Notes: generated by a model not told the origin, from the letters alone. A DNA stretch of 64,000 nt from Branchinecta lynchi (GCA_023053575.1 JAKZAP010000013.1:5776001-5840000); one strand, 5' to 3'; shown: positions 1 to 11,240, counted from the first letter of the stretch. Program-made: numbers and translations.

Positions 1-317
1 GGAATTTGGAATCCTCCAGTAATCGAGGTAATTTCAAGGGAATTTCAAACGTTGGCCAACGTTCAGTGAATTACGTCCCCGTCCAGAAGGAATGATAAGT
101 TTTACTGTCCTAGCTTGTCTGGAAGTATCCGAACTGACAGGCATCACGACTGCTATTTGGCTCTTTGCTTACAAGGTTTGAAGCCAACATACGATGTTTG
201 GTAGAAATTGTCATTCCTGCACTGCCACCACAAGCGAAGACTCTTTCTGCTAGTACAGGCTGGTGACAAAAAAAGAACATAAACCTGGAGCCTTAAGAGG
301 ATAAAGCTCCATCGGCG

Positions 318-412
318 TCAGAGTTTTACCGGCGGGCCGCCGCCGCCGACCCCATCGGCGGCGCGCCGAATTGTTTTCGGCGGTGGCCCGCTGAGTTATT
401 TTCGGCGCGGCT
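318..412. repeat. G+C-rich palindromic patch
   Basis: A cluster of CGGCGGGCCGCCGCCG, CGGCGGCGCGCCG and TTTTCGGCG motifs in otherwise A+T-rich DNA. Several halves are mutually complementary, so it can fold. Confidence 0.6.
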
Positions 413-574
413 TTGGGGACTAGGTAGGACCCCGCATGGTCGTATTACAGAGACAGGGAAACGGAGGTTCTGTCAGATTATTTCTTTTTGCTACCACCCA
501 TAAAGTTTCTCTTGAACTGGATCACCCCTTCGCAACTTACGCGGTTCAAAAAATCCAGGTTCCCCCTCCTCGTA

Positions 575-1360
575 AAAGTTGTCCATCCGTCTGTTCACAC
601 AATCCCTCTCGAAAGGCCTCGATCTTCGTTCAAACTCCATGTGAGGATTTATTGGGTAAAAATCAAGTTAGGGGTGGGGGGTTAGGTTCAAATTAAGGGG
701 CGAACAAGTATTAGCCAAAGGTAGTAGTCGATTAAGGGGGAAGGAGACGTGCTGAATTCAAATCGAAACTTTACATCCTTGCCGGACAAGTGGTTCGCCG
801 GAATCTAGCCAAAACCGGCAAATTGGTAACAGTAAAAGTTCTTTCTTAAGTAGATCATAGGTCCAGTATGGGTATAAAGAGACATGTTGAATCCGTTTTT
901 TAATCTTACTTTTTTGCCGAACAAGTGGTTCGCCCGGAATTCAACCAAACCGGAAATTTGACTAAAGTAAAAGACTAGAGGTGCAATATAGGGGTAAACA
1001 TAGAGGCTGAATCAGTCTAAGCTGTATTTTCTCATCGGACAAGTAATTCACCCGTACTTCAATAAATGCGGAAATTTGGTTGTAGTGAAACACTTTTTCG
1101 GAAGTCAAACGGGGCTAGAGTGAACGTACATGTTGAATCCATAACTATTTTTGGTTTTCTCAGCGAATTAGTCGTTCATCCGAAGTTCACCAAAAACATC
1201 ACTATATTTTTTTTACATTTTCAATCGACTGATTAGGGATAAATAACATACTCATCGTGCCTGTGCAAAGACCGGAAGTCCACAAGACCCGATTGTCTTA
1301 AATAAAAAAGTCCAACAAAAATTCCCCATTGGGATCCCACCAAACATTTAGTCTTGTTGA
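575..1360 (-). mobile_element. R2 repeat, truncated copy
   Basis: It shows the R2 internal units (CCGGAA..., GGGGTAAA..., CATGTTGAATC) at about 120-bp spacing. It ends with GGGATCCCA, then AGTCTTGTTGAC, the R2 5' end on the minus strand. The adjoining 490-570 carries an R1-like block (CACCCATAAAGTTTC), showing that R1 and R2 share modules. No coding capacity. Confidence 0.7.
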
Positions 1361-1715
1361 CTGTTACGCCAACTGTAGGGCTTTCTTTAAGTTTGGAAAT
1401 ATTGCCGGCAGTCCCATCTGTCCTGTGTCGACTTGAAAAGACTGGCAGATGTGAATGAAAAGAATGGCGTCTTCCAGTCGCCAGCGCCTATCTCTCCAAT
1501 CAGAATTCTGAATTTCGCGCCGTGCCAAGAGCGTAGGTCGGTTGGATGGAGCAGACCTCAGTCCACAGGTCTGTTAACCAACCAACGAACGGCGACGAAA
1601 AAACAGCTTATAAGGATTTAGGTCGGTTAACCGAAGAAAGAAAACGGCTTATAGAGAGAAATCTCGCAGGTCGGTGAACTGGATGACGGCAAAAAACGCA
1701 ACTAGTACTCTGTCT

Positions 1716-1765
1716 CAGTGGTTCCCAACCTTTTCCGTACGGCGTACCCCCTTTTCAGAACTTGA
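1716..1765 (+). mobile_element. hAT-like transposon end
   Basis: The sequence CAGTGGTTCCCAACCTTTTC followed by CGTACCCCC is a typical terminal inverted repeat of hAT-superfamily elements in animals. I did not find the matching other end. Confidence 0.45.
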
Positions 1766-2329
1766 AAAAGACGATAGTTATTATCATAAATGATAAGGCG
1801 TACATGTGTAAAATATGTACAAAGTCAATGAGGCAATCACTAGAGGCTGCTTTGTAGCAACATTTTTGTCGAATATCGGCCCCGATAGGTCGGAGACATG
1901 ATTCATGGGGGCAGCAATACGGCTACCTGTTCTACTCCCATGTGATTTGTATCTGCCTCATTTAGGTCTTTCAGATTTGAGCCTGTCAAAATGACAATAG
2001 GTTAGTTGTTAAAGTGAAGTCTGACTGGATAACATTGATATACCTTATAGACCAAAAGTGAGTGACAAGGTTATGTGCATGGATTGTTGGTCAAACTTTG
2101 ACTACAAGTGAAAAAAGAAGGAACAGAATTTTTAAACATAATGGATAAGCCATCAAATGACAAAGACCCGGGTGTCCAGAACAGATGGAAAAATGTCGAT
2201 TACAAAGCTAGGTTGAGGTGGGAACAACGCTTGAAAAGGACAAGGAAGATTTTAATATACACCCGAAATTCGTGTCCCAGGACAGGAGGGGTTCTCAGAC
2301 GCTGGAATAGCTCATTCTAGTCGAGAGAC

Positions 2330-2700
2330 CGTATATAAATAATGGATGCATGATTTGGGCTAGTAATTTTACGTGCAATTTCAGACGAGTGCAGATTCAG
2401 CAAAATAAAGCAGTCAGATTAATTAGTAACTATGATACAGGAGTTTTAAGTACTGAGTCAATCTTTAGGAAACTTAGGCTTTTGAAGGTAGGTCAAATTA
2501 GAGAATTCCAAATTGGTATTTTTGTGTTTTAGAGTCTGAATGGTTTCGCGCCTGATGTTGGACCTGGAAAGTGAGCCAAGAAGTACGGTTCGTTCTAGCC
2601 ATGTGGCAAGGCATTCAGGTACGGTGGTCTGGAATACTTTTCCAGACTCAAACGGAAACTGTACCGCAATTTAAAAATCGGTTAAAGAAACATCGCCTTG
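2330..2700 (+). pseudogene. non-LTR retrotransposon fragment (reverse transcriptase C-terminal region)
   Basis: Translated on the plus strand it gives NNGCMIWASNFTCNF, then QIQQNKAVRLIS and LRLLKVGQIREFQIGIFVF. This is the motif set after the polymerase core in CR1/L2-like LINEs (Y-x-x-x-G-x-x-IW, QNKAVRxI, LLK-x-x-QI). Downstream, in another frame, come SEPRSTVRSSH and VVWNTFPDS, like the LINE C-terminus. Frameshifts and loss of the catalytic part mark a dead fragment. Confidence 0.7.
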
Positions 2701-5562
2701 ACGGTAGTTGGTGAGTGGAGGGTTTGGAACACGAGAGAGAACAAACTGACAAATTAATTAATTAATTTTTTGTTTCTTTTAGTGAAGGTTTGATTAGTTA
2801 TACAATATGGTAGTAATGTGTACTGGTTGCGTTTTTCAAGCATGCACGTGCTTTGTTTGTAACCGGTCGTCAAGCCGGAATGAATTTTTTTTAGTAAAGT
2901 TGTTGAACCCTGAAAAAGAGGTACATTTTTAGCCTCTATGCTAAGAGAGGTGTTATTACCACCATCATCACTCAAAGGTAAACAAACTGGCTAAAGTCAG
3001 TGACTCTGGTCTGTGATTGGTCCAAACACTCCAAAGATACGTTTCAAAATGGCGGAGACGGATTACTCCATCACGTTTTCAGCGTCTTTTCTTCCCAATT
3101 TCGACCGTAAGTCGGTCTTCTTACCGGAGTTGCGTTTTATTTTGAAGTTCATAGTACAGCGGACTGCTAGTTGTTGTTTTATTCGCCAGCGGGGCCGTAC
3201 GCTGGGAAGGCGCAGGGTGCCCGAAGTCCTTTTATTTGCCAGCGGGCCGCCCGCGGACTGTCAGCCCGCTAGTTTGTACGCTGGGTGAGGCAGGAAACAG
3301 TTCAGCGTACCTTCTGAACTTAGTCCGCCAGGAAGAAAACGTCCATTTACAGTTCGCCATCCGCTTCCGCTGTACTGTGAACTTCAAATAAAACTAAACT
3401 CAGGTATGACTATAGTTGGGCCCGGGCATCAGAAGGCCGACCATCCGCTCCAGAGGGCAGACCGACCGGTCCTAAGATGAGATTCTTGCATGACACGCGG
3501 TGAAGCAAGGAAGCGTTTGAGGCACCGTTATACCCACAATTTGGCGCAGCAACTTCGTCGGAAAGGTGAAGCAGATTTTTCCGAAAGGCTTCCATCGCCC
3601 ACGCTTTACATCCGTTCACAGAGATCGACATGACCGTCGAGTAGAAGAAACTGAGTTTGAACAGGGTGAAAACTGGTTTTTCTTCAAAACTGGCGACAGG
3701 GATTTGAAGCCTGAGCTAGCTAGGCCAAGACGCCTTCTGGTGTCGTGTCCTTAGTGTTGATTCTATCGTTTATGACCCTCCCCAAGTTACCAACTCCTGG
3801 GAGAGCAAAAGCGATATTGCGTCGTCAGCATCTCTGCTCCGGTAGTTCATCACTATCATGATCCAAACCCTTAGGTTGAGCGATACATGATACTGATATT
3901 CGATGGAAGATTTAGTATTGCAGAGTCAGTATTTGGGATATGTGTATATAAGCTTTATATATACAGCTATAGTCGGTATCAGACCTGGAAGTCGAACCGG
4001 CTCCGCACCAACAAATACTGCCAATTTCCCGACAAGGAGTTTCCTGATTTATCGAAGGGGTACAAAAATCGGGATGAGGAAAGTGTTTGGAACTGCTTTC
4101 AACTCGAGTCGAACGCATAGCAATATCAGTTCAGTAGCAGTTCGGGAATAGTTCAGTCGGGAGCGAGTTAGTGTAGTTAGAGCCAGAGCAAAAGAACACT
4201 ATGGAATAGCGTCAAGACTTAAAAAAAATGACAAGCCGCGACGCTAGCAACACTAGCGCTAGTGAACGTTCCTATAGTCAAATAATGCATCGTAGCTGAC
4301 ATATCCGTTGCGTCCATTATTTGAATTTATGTTTCAAAGTCAGCTTAGGCTCGAAGAATATTTATTTTTATGTAAACGTCCCTACTGAAACTAAATCGGT
4401 CGTGCACCAGCTCTGGCTTCAATAAATTCGTATTCTGAACACAGAAAAAAAAGAAGCTATAACCTTCCCTTGTATACAAGCTTGATATATACAACTATAG
4501 TATACGTGTGCAGGCCACGAGCCTATACTCTTAGGCTGAGTTGCGGTATGTTCGTACAACCACTGAGTGGCAGTACAGATATAAACGTAATATAAGTTAT
4601 AATCTTTATGAACATTATACCACTCTAAGTGTCACACGTTTGCATTTCCAAGACCTAGGAGATGGACTCGAACTCTTTCGTCTGTGTTGCATCAAGCCAA
4701 GTAGAGTTCGGATACTTGTCGCACCGAATAGAAGTGAACCGGAGAAGAACGACCACTGTTAGATCTGCTCATGCTATCATCAAAGGTATCGTTTCCGACT
4801 CGGCCCGGTTTTGACGCGACTCTGCGTAGCAACATGGTCTGAAACACCGAGAAGATTCGAGGCGTTCATCGCCCACACCGAACGGCCCCGATTTTGACCG
4901 TGTTGAGACTCCTTTTCGTTCAAAACTAGAAGTAGGTCTACGACGCCTGCACTACTAAGGTCCAGACGACTCCTATTCTCCTTCTTTGTTATTATTCTTA
5001 TAGGCATTTCTGTTCGGCATATCTGTGTCACACACTCGACGCACAAGTTGAAACTCGCTGAAACGCCGTTTTGTGATTTTTGGGGGGTAATTTCAAATGC
5101 CTGAAAATTAAAATAAAATCCCAGATTTACTTCCTTCCCATTCTCTCTAGAAAAAATCTTAGTTTGATGAATGTATGCTTGATAGAGTAGCTAACTTAAT
5201 ACTCTATATGACTAAGTCGAAAACACACCACTGATCCTCAGGGAAGAACAAGAAAATGTAGCACTAGCGACTCAAACTAAACAACTCAATCCTGTGTTAA
5301 CCGATCACGGGATGTTTGGGAGCAGCTGTGATACCGCTTCCTGCTCTTCGGCTAGGTATAGGGCGATCTTACATCTGCAAGAAGAGTTAGTCATCAAGAG
5401 TATTATTTGGGCTCCAATTTACGGTTAAACCTGAGTTTCCCGCCAAATTTTCGAGCTACAAAATCGAAAATCACCTTGTGAGTTCCTTGTTAAATTTGAG
5501 CAATAGAACAAGTTACAAACCCCTATTAGGTCGCCGAAACACTTTTTCTAAGCCACAGCCTC

Positions 5563-5568
5563 TTTATT
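5563..5568 (-). promoter_or_regulatory. candidate polyadenylation signal of the ADAM10 gene
   Basis: AATAAA on the minus strand, about 140 nt downstream of the TAA stop. It is the first canonical hexamer after the stop. Isolated hexamers are common in A+T-rich DNA, so transcript data are needed to confirm use. Confidence 0.35.
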
Positions 5569-5708
5569 CGATTGCGGAAAAACGCCTTATGAAACTCCCC
5601 AAATACGTTAAGTTCACTTCTTCTTCTGATAAGTAAAATCGCGCTTTAATATAATTATAAATGAAACGACTCCATCGAAAAATAAGCAAACTAGAATCAC
5701 GAAAAGGA

Positions 5709-6857
5709 TTACAATTCATCACGAATTTGCACTGCACTGGAAGAGCTGACTTTATCTAAAGGATTTTCGCGGATTTTAATCTCAGGAACATTCGCGGGTT
5801 CTGACACCTGGCGACGAAATTTTGTCGCCGCTAGGTCGTTTTCGCCACTACTACTCCTATGGGAATGCTTTTTCTTTGATATGTTTTCTACCGCTTTCAC
5901 TGGGTGCTGGTACGCGGAATCATGTACCGCCAAAGGTACAGTTTTAATGTCTGCCTTGTACCCATTATTGGAGTACACTATCACTTGTTTTTTCTTCGCT
6001 TTCTTTTTCGGTTTTTCACCGGGTTTCGGCTTCAACACTAGCTTAATACGTCCGAGACCGATCACTTTCGACTTCTCCGATCGTGACGGCCGCTTGGTCT
6101 GATGCTTGATCATGGCAAATAGATTCTGAAGACTCGCTGACCTCAGCGTTCTTCCCGCCACTCTTTTATGCAGGGATACTTCCGTTTTGGATTTGGGGAT
6201 TTTTAATTTCGGCACATCGGGGCTTACCAACGCGGTTTGGGATTCCATTCGGAGGAGTTCCGGATTGACCTCCTCATTAGTGGAGGCTAAATCCGGTTGA
6301 GATTTGGCCAAAGACTCTGCAGATTTTGAACTTCTCGACACTTTCGCCGATTCGTTTATGTTGTCCACATGTGAGAAGCTTCTCGTGAAAGCCTTCCTGT
6401 CCAAAGGCGTCTGAGTTTCGGACTGCGACCGATTAAGTTTGCCAACACTTTTCTTCTCTATTCTAGCGTCCTGCGATGAACCCGGAGAAAGGGTGGTCTC
6501 AGTACTCACGTTCTTTGTTTCACATAAACTATCTAAACTACCGCGCTTTGGCAGTGACGAAACCGGCACGGTCTCATTTTCGAGCCACATTGACACTTTA
6601 TCTCTTATCTTAACCTGCTGCTTGTCTCTTTCTTTTTTAGGCTCACTTCTTGATTTTTTCTTTCTTTTGTCCTTCCGGACTTTCTTTCCTAGCAGAATAT
6701 TCGTCCGAACCGCAGTTGGGTGTACCATGACACCGTTTTCGACTTGAACTTGAGGATTTCGAGTTACGTCTTCTGCTGGCCTTCGTCGTCGATGACCGGA
6801 GGACTTAGACTGACGTTTGATCATAGGCCTCTTTCCGAACACCTTGACAACAGCGAC
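5709..6857 (-). CDS. ADAM10: ADAM10/Kuzbanian exon g: transmembrane end, long cytoplasmic tail and stop
   Basis: This terminal coding exon has 382 codons plus TAA (residues 299-680). The acceptor is TTGTATCTCCACAG. It starts VAVVKVFGKRPMIKRQ, continuing the hydrophobic helix of exon f in phase; the open frame reaching 6908 includes 17 intronic codons. The tail is rich in Ser, Lys and Arg, and about seven times longer than the vertebrate ADAM10 tail. It has RRRRP near residue 321, resembling the Arg-based ER-retention motif known in ADAM10, further basic runs, KPKPGEKPKKKAKKK near the middle of its second half, and ends QIRDEL. RDEL looks like a luminal ER-retrieval signal, but this end should be cytosolic, so it is probably coincidental. 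Part of this exon's start is tandemly duplicated at 7023-7073. Confidence 0.92.
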   Translation of the reverse strand, partial: VAVVKVFGKRPMIKRQSKSSGHRRRRPAEDVTRNPQVQVENGVMVHPTAVRTNILLGKKVRKDKRKKKSRSEPKKERDKQQVKIRDKVSMWLENETVPVSSLPKRGSLDSLCETKNVSTETTLSPGSSQDARIEKKSVGKLNRSQSETQTPLDRKAFTRSFSHVDNINESAKVSRSSKSAESLAKSQPDLASTNEEVNPELLRMESQTALVSPDVPKLKIPKSKTEVSLHKRVAGRTLRSASLQNLFAMIKHQTKRPSRSEKSKVIGLGRIKLVLKPKPGEKPKKKAKKKQVIVYSNNGYKADIKTVPLAVHDSAYQHPVKAVENISKKKHSHRSSSGENDLAATKFRRQVSEPANVPEIKIRENPLDKVSSSSAVQIRDEL

Positions 6858-7238
6858 CTGTGGAGATACAACAAATTTCAGTTGGAGGCACACCCTCTTC
6901 ACTCCCAAATCTTCCTTCCCGCTTAAACTGTAAACAGTTTCTCCGAGTAAGGATTAAAGTTAACTGCAGTACTTGCTACTGGGATTAATCTTATCTCTAC
7001 TGGGATAAGATTAATCCGAAATAGACTGACGATTGATCATAGGCCTCTTTCCGAACACCTTGACAACAGCGACCTGTGGAGATACAACAAATTTCAGTTG
7101 GAGGCGCACCCTCTTCACTCCCAAATCTTCCTTCCCGCTTAAACTGTAAAAAGTTTCTCTGAGTAAGGATTAAAGTTAGCTGCAGTATTTGTTACCGGGA
7201 TTAATCTTATCTCTACTGGGATAAGATTAATCCGAAAT
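6807..7238 (-). repeat. 216-bp tandem duplication across the last-exon acceptor
   Basis: 6807-7022 and 7023-7238 are direct repeats with about eight differences (roughly 96% identical). Each unit holds the first 51 nt of exon g, its acceptor and half of a Tc1-type MITE. The unit at 7023 is the extra copy: after the 51 exonic bases its frame runs into MITE sequence and stops. The junction inside the MITE shows that the MITE inserted before the duplication occurred. Confidence 0.93.
7011..7073 (-). pseudogene. duplicated start of exon g, possible alternative short-tail terminal exon
   Basis: The acceptor and the 30 bases before it are identical to those of exon g. From 7073 the phase-0 frame reads VAVVKVFGKRPMINRQSISD and then TAA at 7011-7013. 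Joined to exon f it would complete the membrane helix and leave a tail of about a dozen residues, without RRRRP. Whether it is spliced in is unknown; it may be an inert duplicate. Confidence 0.6.
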
Positions 7239-7310
7239 AGAGATAGTCTTATCTGAGTAGAGACAAGATTAATCCCAGTAGCAAATACTGCAAGATTTTT
7301 TTTTACAGTG
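7142..7310. mobile_element. Tc1/mariner-type palindromic MITE, copy 1
   Basis: A 169-bp element bounded by ACTGTAAAAAG and TTTTTTACAGTG with flanking TA dinucleotides. Its two halves are complementary (AGTATTTGTTACC with AGTAGCAAATACTG; TAATCTTATCTCTACT in both arms). It has no coding capacity. The truncated left half of the same insertion is repeated at 6926-7022. Confidence 0.85.
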
Positions 7311-7797
7311 TACCAAAATGTTTTGTAAGTTGAATGTACTGTAAGTTTCAGTTTAGTGTCAGAACCATAGTTAGGCAAGAGGCCTAGTACTTTAAATGTA
7401 CTGTAATGTTTTGTATATATTAGTTTAGTGTCAGAACCATAGTTAGATAAGGAACCTAGTATTTTTAAAGTCGTTAGTTTTAAATTACTGGACGCTAGTT
7501 TTTACACTAAGACCGGTATGACACATTTAATTTGCAACTGTACATATACTATACTTATTCCTAGAAAGACTAGAAACCAACTATCGGCTACGTCTGGCTA
7601 CTGTTTTTATAATAAATGATAGATTAATTGACTAAAACGTCACAAATCGACAAGAACGCAAGGGTACCCTAGCAAGTGCTAGGTGGGTGCTAGGGTACCA
7701 AACTCTGTCCTGTCACTTGAGATATGTCAAAAGCTTTGTTCCAGAGTTTGTGTGAAAGAGACACGATTGATTATTTTGTTTCTTCTTTACGAAGTTT

Positions 7798-8116
7798 ACT
7801 GTCAGAAGTTTCATTGCCGATCACACAAGGATGCGCAGTCTCAACGGATAACACGTCGGATCTTATCTGTTATGATTTTACATTCATTATGCACTGAAGG
7901 TTATGCATAACAAGCATTGGCAATAACAGCCGAAAAAGTATCTGCTGACTTTTCCGATATCATAAAGACATACAAAAAGTCAGAACATGTTTTTTTCGGC
8001 TCTTCTTTTATGCATAAAGCTTTTATACGTAACGAAAAACATAACTGCTAGCATCCGAAGTGTTATCTTTTGAAACCGCGCATCCTTGTGTTATCTGTAT
8101 GAAACTTCTGACAGTG
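7798..8116. mobile_element. MITE with CTGTCAGAAGTTTCAT ends (family 6), copy 1
   Basis: Terminal inverted repeats start ACTGTCAGAAGTTTCATTG and end in the complement ATGAAACTTCTGACAGTG. Inside each end lie AACACAAGGATGCGC and TTATCTGT motifs. Neither arm encodes a protein. Confidence 0.82.
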
Positions 8117-9067
8117 TAGTTTTTCGTATTATAATACTAATAAATTATACAATTTTTATTTGATAGGATAAACTACTAACAGTAATCGTATTTTTTTCTT
8201 TTTTAAACAACGACAGTCGATTATAAGCCGTATTTCTGTAGGGTCCCATGCAAATTTTCGGATGAGAGCAACTCCATCAGTTTGGACAAACACTCGATTT
8301 TCCGGATGCGACTGCGAATTTCCACGTCTGCTTGCGAAATTCTAACGATGTGGGGACCGAGCCTCAATCTGGCTGGGAAATCAGGCAAAGATTATTCAGA
8401 GCTATTGCTGCCGAAGTATTGTTGTTAAGCGCCACAGAGGGGTCTAGACATAAAAGACGACTATGAAGCCATCTTGCAGCGAGTTTTTAAGAAGCACTAG
8501 ATGGCATCTGGTGAAATCGAATTATGAGCCAACATGAGAGAAACCTGAGAGTACAAGAATTTACAATACCCTTAGCCTATGCGAACCTTTCTACCACAGT
8601 TCCGTACAAAATAATGCTGAAATGAAAAAAAAAACAAAATCGGCCCGAGCATGCCATCAGGTCAGAGAGGAAAGGTGAGGTAAGATGTAATGTCATTGTT
8701 ACGGAGAGTTTACTTTAACTTACTTACTTAGCCTACGTTTACTTTAAAGTTTGTAATTATTTTTTTTAATAAGAGAAGAAAGTCTTTACCGCTTGATGTG
8801 TGCGTGTGTGTAAGGAACTGTGTGATTTAAGGAGGACATCTTTAACAGGTTGGATTACGGGGGGGGACTAGCTAGTTCAAATAATGGGGCCAAACTATTT
8901 GGGGAAACAAGAGGATTAGGGAAGTTCCTGAAGAAAGCTAGGGAATGTATTGGTTGGGATTGTTGTGGTGTCATTAATTTTGTTCCGATTTGGCCGGATG
9001 GTCTTTGTCTTGGAATTATCTAATGCTGTCGTAGTCTCTATGATGTGTTTGGTTTCCTCTTGTTATA

Positions 9068-9371
9068 GAGCGTGTTCCACCCTCGTACCAATAGTAACTA
9101 TTGGTTACTATTTCCGTTCCAACCTCACCAAAAGTTACTACGCTGACCGTTCCAACCTTCTAGAAATAGTAACTAGTAGTAACTATTTGCTTACCACGCT
9201 CGGGAGCGTAGTAAGCGTAGTAACTACGGATCTCTGAATCGTGATTGGTCGGATTCGCCCGTGGTATGATATTTTGCAGGAAAATAGAAAAGTCGTTCCA
9301 GCCTTGACGGAAAAAGCCATAATTCTTGACGTCATGCGTAGTAACTACGGTAAGTAGGATGGAACACGCTC
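9068..9371 (+). mobile_element. M1 MITE copy 1
   Basis: A 304-bp element with terminal inverted repeats GAGCGTGTTCCACCC and GGATGGAACACGCTC. ATA occurs on both sides (possible 3-bp target duplication). The interior has several GTAACTATT and GTAACTACG motifs and a conserved GTGATTGGTCGGATTCGCCC. No coding capacity. Confidence 0.92.
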
Positions 9372-9414
9372 ATAGTGTTTCTTTTGTTAGAGTGTTTCCT
9401 TCTTCTTTTCTTTC

Positions 9415-9481
9415 TTTATTCATACTCCGTCTATGCCATGTGCTTTTTGACGGGTGAAAAATAAAATTATTATTATTATTA
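9415..9481 (+). repeat. LINE/SINE 3' tail with ATT microsatellite
   Basis: ATACTCCGTCTATG, GACGGGTGAAAAATAAAATT and five ATT repeats. Related tails lie at 58470-58532 (+) and, on the minus strand, at about 11027-11075, 16225-16275, 39668-39770, 41326-41395 and 58104-58170. Confidence 0.6.
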
Positions 9482-9602
9482 TCTCATATCATATCATGTC
9501 TAGTTTCATTCAAGGGGACTAATTCCCGTTGTTGTCTCTAAGCTGAAGCGTTCATGCGTAGGCTTAAGCACGGGTAAACTAACCGCTTCTTCTCCGAAAG
9601 AT

Positions 9603-9881
9603 AATTGGCCTTATTACAGTTCAGCGCTCCAAGCGGACTAGTTTCTGTTAGTCCCCCAAATGCCTCCAAATCAACACTTCTCCATAGGGTAGTGGGTTAC
9701 TTTCACATTCTGCTGCTGAGACATATGCAAAACCTCCATTACCTGGGAGACAGATGACAGGTTTTCCACTCGCTAACATCTGGATCTATTTAACCATGTC
9801 TGACTAGTGCTGACGATGAGGGATAGCGGGATTAACAGAAACTAGTCCGCTTGGAGGCGCTGAACGGGAATATGGCCAATT
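9603..9881. mobile_element. MITE with long terminal inverted repeats (family 5), copy 1
   Basis: Arms of about 50 bp: AATTGGCC, CAGTTCAGCGCTCCAAGCGG and ACTAGTTTCTGTTA on the left, complement on the right. The centre contains ACAGGTTTTCCACTC and GATCTATTTAACC, shared with the other copies. Confidence 0.85.
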
Positions 9882-10032
9882 GGCGACACTTTGACCATAG
9901 AGATAACGAAATTCAAAACTAGGTTGGCTCCAGCTCCACTTTGAGGATGGGCAAGACCGCACAAGAAGATACCCTTAGTCTGCAAGTATTACTGATCTTG
10001 CCGAATGGAGAGAAAGCCTTAGGATGTAGAAA

Positions 10033-10311
10033 GAGCGTGTTCAACCCTTCTAACAATAGTTACTATTTCCGTTCCATCCTCATGAATACGCTGACCGTTC
10101 CAACCTTGTCGGAATAGTAACTAATAGTTACTATTTGCTAACCATGCTCGGGACCGTAGTAAGCGTAGTAACTACGCATCTCTGTAACGTGATTGGTCGG
10201 ATTCGCCCCTGGCTGCTGGGAAATAGAAAAATCGTTCCAGCCTTGACGGCGAAATGCCAGAATTCGTGACGTCATCCGTAGTAACTACGGTAAGTAGGAT
10301 GGAACACGCTC
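10033..10311 (+). mobile_element. M1 MITE copy 2
   Basis: A 279-bp copy in the same orientation as the one 1 kb away, with GAGCGTGTTCAACCC and GGATGGAACACGCTC ends. A deletion near the left end shortens it. Confidence 0.9.
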
Positions 10312-11240
10312 TAAGTTTCCTATATTAGGGCGATATCACAATTTGGCTTTCTAAAAGGCAAAGCGAGAACCCGCCAAGCCAAAATCCGAAGCGAAAGTCG
10401 TTGCGCCTTGACAACTTCTAGCTGACTTGTCGAGATCGCTTTCCACTCAAGTAGTGGATTCGCTTTCCACGTCACTGGCGGAAACTAGCGGAGCGCAAGA
10501 CCAGCTATGTAAACCGAAGCAAGTTTTAGCCGAACAGGTGGCGCACGAACTAGCGGAGCTTTCCAGATCGCCAGAATCCACCTATTAACTCTGAAGGAAA
10601 GATGCGTGAATAGATGACTCTCCCTGCAAGACACATACGGAGACAGCAATAGCAGACGATAGGAGCTTTCGGAGTTAAGGGGATCTTATTTTAAGGGGAG
10701 TATTTTGCTTCTTCCGGATATCCTGAATAGCACTTCGGAAAGGGTTATAACAAAGGTATGCGAATTTATCGATGGAGCGCTGAAGCTAAGAGCGATTAAG
10801 CTTAGTAGTGAGGCTTCATAGCCGTAGGACAATATTGTTGTTGTCTTATTTTTTTTTTGTCTTTCTTTTGTAACGTGTATTGTTGTTGTCTTATGTATAT
10901 GGCCCCTGGGCTTTTCAATACGCTTATTATTATTATTATTATGATAGCCTTTAGCCTAACCACGCTGGTCTTATTTGCGGATGTAAAGTACGTAGTGGAA
11001 TTGAAAATGAAATCAAGTAAGTATGTAATTAATTAATTTATTTTTCACCCGCCATTTTGGAAAGCGGAGAATAGAAAATAAAAGAAAAAAAGTGCTGTAT
11101 ATGAACAAGTCCGAAACACTCCCCTGAACCTCAAGAAGAACGCGAAACGTCACACAAACGAGTCTTCAAAGTTGATTCGAATCCTATGTAAACCATACAA
11201 CAACGATTGCTGTGATCAAGTTGTAATGATGTTTCTGGCT

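Larger units (their letters stand above)
1..5708. other. 3' flank of the ADAM10 gene, no firm gene
   Basis: Apart from the R1/R2 remnants (to 1360), the hAT-like end near 1716 and the LINE fragment at 2330-2700, I see no supported gene. A G+C-rich foldback lies at 318-412 and a G+C-rich inverted-repeat patch at 3190-3290. A possible first exon starts at 3051 (see findings). From 3300 to 5560 only short chance frames are present. Confidence 0.6.
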
